Below, in pieces: positions 6,078 to 6,919 of a stretch of 6,919 nucleotides of DNA. The DNA comes from Solirubrobacterales bacterium (GTDB lineage: Bacteria; Actinomycetota; Thermoleophilia; Solirubrobacterales; Solirubrobacteraceae): assembly GCA_013696535.1 (NCBI GenBank), contig JACCYI010000177.1, positions 1-6,919 of the forward strand, given 5' to 3'. How positions within the stretch are numbered: position 1 is the stretch's first letter; each line of letters starts with the position of its first letter. Below the pieces are notes generated by a model. The model did not search any database and was not told the origin of the DNA. It worked only from the letters and a program-made list of their open reading frames with translations. Position numbers and translations under genes: made by a program.

Positions 6078-6919
6078 ATGCGCGATGATCTGGCCGTGAG
6101 CCCATCTGACCGGACCCTCTCGGGCCGCACGGTCCTGGTCACGGGCGCAGCCCGCGGCATCGGCGCCGAGGTGTCGCAGCGGCTCGCGGCGCGCGGCGCT
6201 CAGGTCGCGCTCGTCGACCTCGACGCTGCCGCGGTCGAGACTGTTGCCGCCGAATGCCCCGGCTCGGTCGCGCTCGTCGCGGACGTCACCGATGCGGACG
6301 CGCTCCAAGCGGCCGTCAAGGAAGCCGTCGCCCGGTTCGGCGGGATCGACGTCGTGCTCGCCAACGCCGGCATCGCCTCGGTCGGCATGGTGCGCTCGAT
6401 CGACCCAGCTGCCTTCGAGCGCACGATCGAGATCAACCTGCTCGGGGTCTGGCGAACCGTGCGAGCCTGCCTCCCGTATGTGATCGAGCGTCGGGGCTAC
6501 ATCCTGCCGACCGCCTCCCTGGCGGCCGCCGCCCACTCCCCCGGCATGGCCGCCTACGCCGCCAGCAAGGCCGGGGTCGAGGCCTTCGCGGACTGCCTCC
6601 GCGCTGAAGTGGCTCATCTCGGCGTGTCCGTGGGTTGCGCCTACTTCTCCTTCATCGACACCCCAATGGTCCGCGGCGCCGACGCCACGGCCGTCGGCGC
6701 GGCGATGAAGGCGGAGCTCAAAGGGCCGCTCGGCCGCAGCTACCCCGTGGCCGACGCCGCCGAAGCCGTCCTGCGCGGGATCGAGCGGCGCTCGCGTCGA
6801 GTGGTGGCGCCCGGATGGGTCAGGGGGATGCTGCTGGCTCGCGACGTCCTGCAGCCCCTCGCCGAGCGGCTGGGGCGAGCCTCGGTGCCTGAAGCCGACC
6901 GCATCGCGCTGGCCGAGGT
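6078..6919 (+). CDS. SDR family NAD(P)-dependent oxidoreductase, 3' end outside the window
   Basis: A classical short-chain dehydrogenase/reductase. Numbering is from ATG 6078; at least 280 residues, no stop before the window edge. The nucleotide-binding motif TGAARGIG is at residues 22-29, after a beta strand (TVLV). ADVTD (68-72) is the adenine-ring Asp-Val region, and LANAG (94-98) the structural motif. Asn120 (IEINLLG), Ser147 (PTASLA), Tyr160 and Lys164 (YAASK) complete the catalytic tetrad. Residue 47 (VDL) is Asp, which usually favours NAD over NADP. The C-terminal part (GIERRSRRVVAPGW) resembles a subgroup common in mycobacteria and related actinomycetes. The alternative start GTG 6096 removes six residues and leaves the usual short lead into the beta strand; neither start has a clear ribosome binding site. 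Substrate unknown. It follows the transporter relic with a 107-base gap that shows no other feature. Confidence 0.9.
   Translation, partial: MRDDLAVSPSDRTLSGRTVLVTGAARGIGAEVSQRLAARGAQVALVDLDAAAVETVAAECPGSVALVADVTDADALQAAVKEAVARFGGIDVVLANAGIASVGMVRSIDPAAFERTIEINLLGVWRTVRACLPYVIERRGYILPTASLAAAAHSPGMAAYAASKAGVEAFADCLRAEVAHLGVSVGCAYFSFIDTPMVRGADATAVGAAMKAELKGPLGRSYPVADAAEAVLRGIERRSRRVVAPGWVRGMLLARDVLQPLAERLGRASVPEADRIALAE

Noticed and set aside
5967..6617. 216-codon open frame on the minus strand
   Set aside because: It lies opposite the SDR gene, whose TGAARGIG, NAG and YxxxK motifs are in order on the + strand; the minus translation is a Gly/Asp/Arg-rich shadow.
1..6919. tRNA, rRNA, CRISPR array, insertion sequence, riboswitch
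   Set aside because: No cloverleaf-like segment, spaced repeats, terminal inverted repeats, transposase motifs or known aptamer patterns were seen on reading both strands.

Overview
The window is GC-rich, roughly two-thirds G+C by eye, with frequent GTG starts. Its proteins look like those of high-GC Actinobacteria; an actinomycete or a Solirubrobacterales-type soil lineage fits, but this is judged only from protein style. Four coding regions look intact: a divergent MIO-type (histidine/phenylalanine ammonia-lyase fold) enzyme, a choline/carnitine O-acyltransferase family protein, a small lipocalin-like protein, and an SDR oxidoreductase that runs off the right edge. Between the acyltransferase and the SDR lie three broken genes.

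Layout. Positions 1-101: 3' flank of the lyase, with an 11-bp tandem repeat touching its stop codon. 102-1511 (-): HAL/PAL-fold lyase or aminomutase with unusual active-site residues. 1512-2102: gap with no recognisable gene. 2103-3929 (-): choline/carnitine acyltransferase, full length, with a good ribosome binding site. 3968-4532 (-): remnant of a HalD/BesD-type Fe(II)/2-oxoglutarate amino-acid oxygenase, with two frameshifts and an apparent in-frame loss of about 95-100 codons that held half of the metal site. 4533-4924: divergent intergenic region with GC-rich hairpins. 4925-5190 (+): internal fragment of a PLP-dependent group II decarboxylase. 5299-5763 (-): intact lipocalin-like protein of unknown function. 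5806-5970 (+): last two membrane helices of a transporter, probably MFS. 6078 to the right edge (+): SDR dehydrogenase.

How the genes may work together (inference). A free-amino-acid oxygenase or halogenase, a MIO lyase/aminomutase and an amino-acid decarboxylase all act on amino acids, and the acyltransferase moves an acyl group from CoA to a hydroxyl. Side by side they look like the remains of a small pathway for an amino-acid-derived metabolite. The oxygenase and decarboxylase are dead, while the lyase and acyltransferase stay open. Both surviving enzymes depart from their textbook relatives at substrate-defining positions: the lyase has Gly-Ser-Gly instead of the usual Ala-Ser-Gly cofactor triad and has lost two catalytic-pocket residues; the acyltransferase has Gln where carnitine enzymes have their carboxylate-binding Arg. 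They may therefore use substrates other than histidine/phenylalanine and carnitine.
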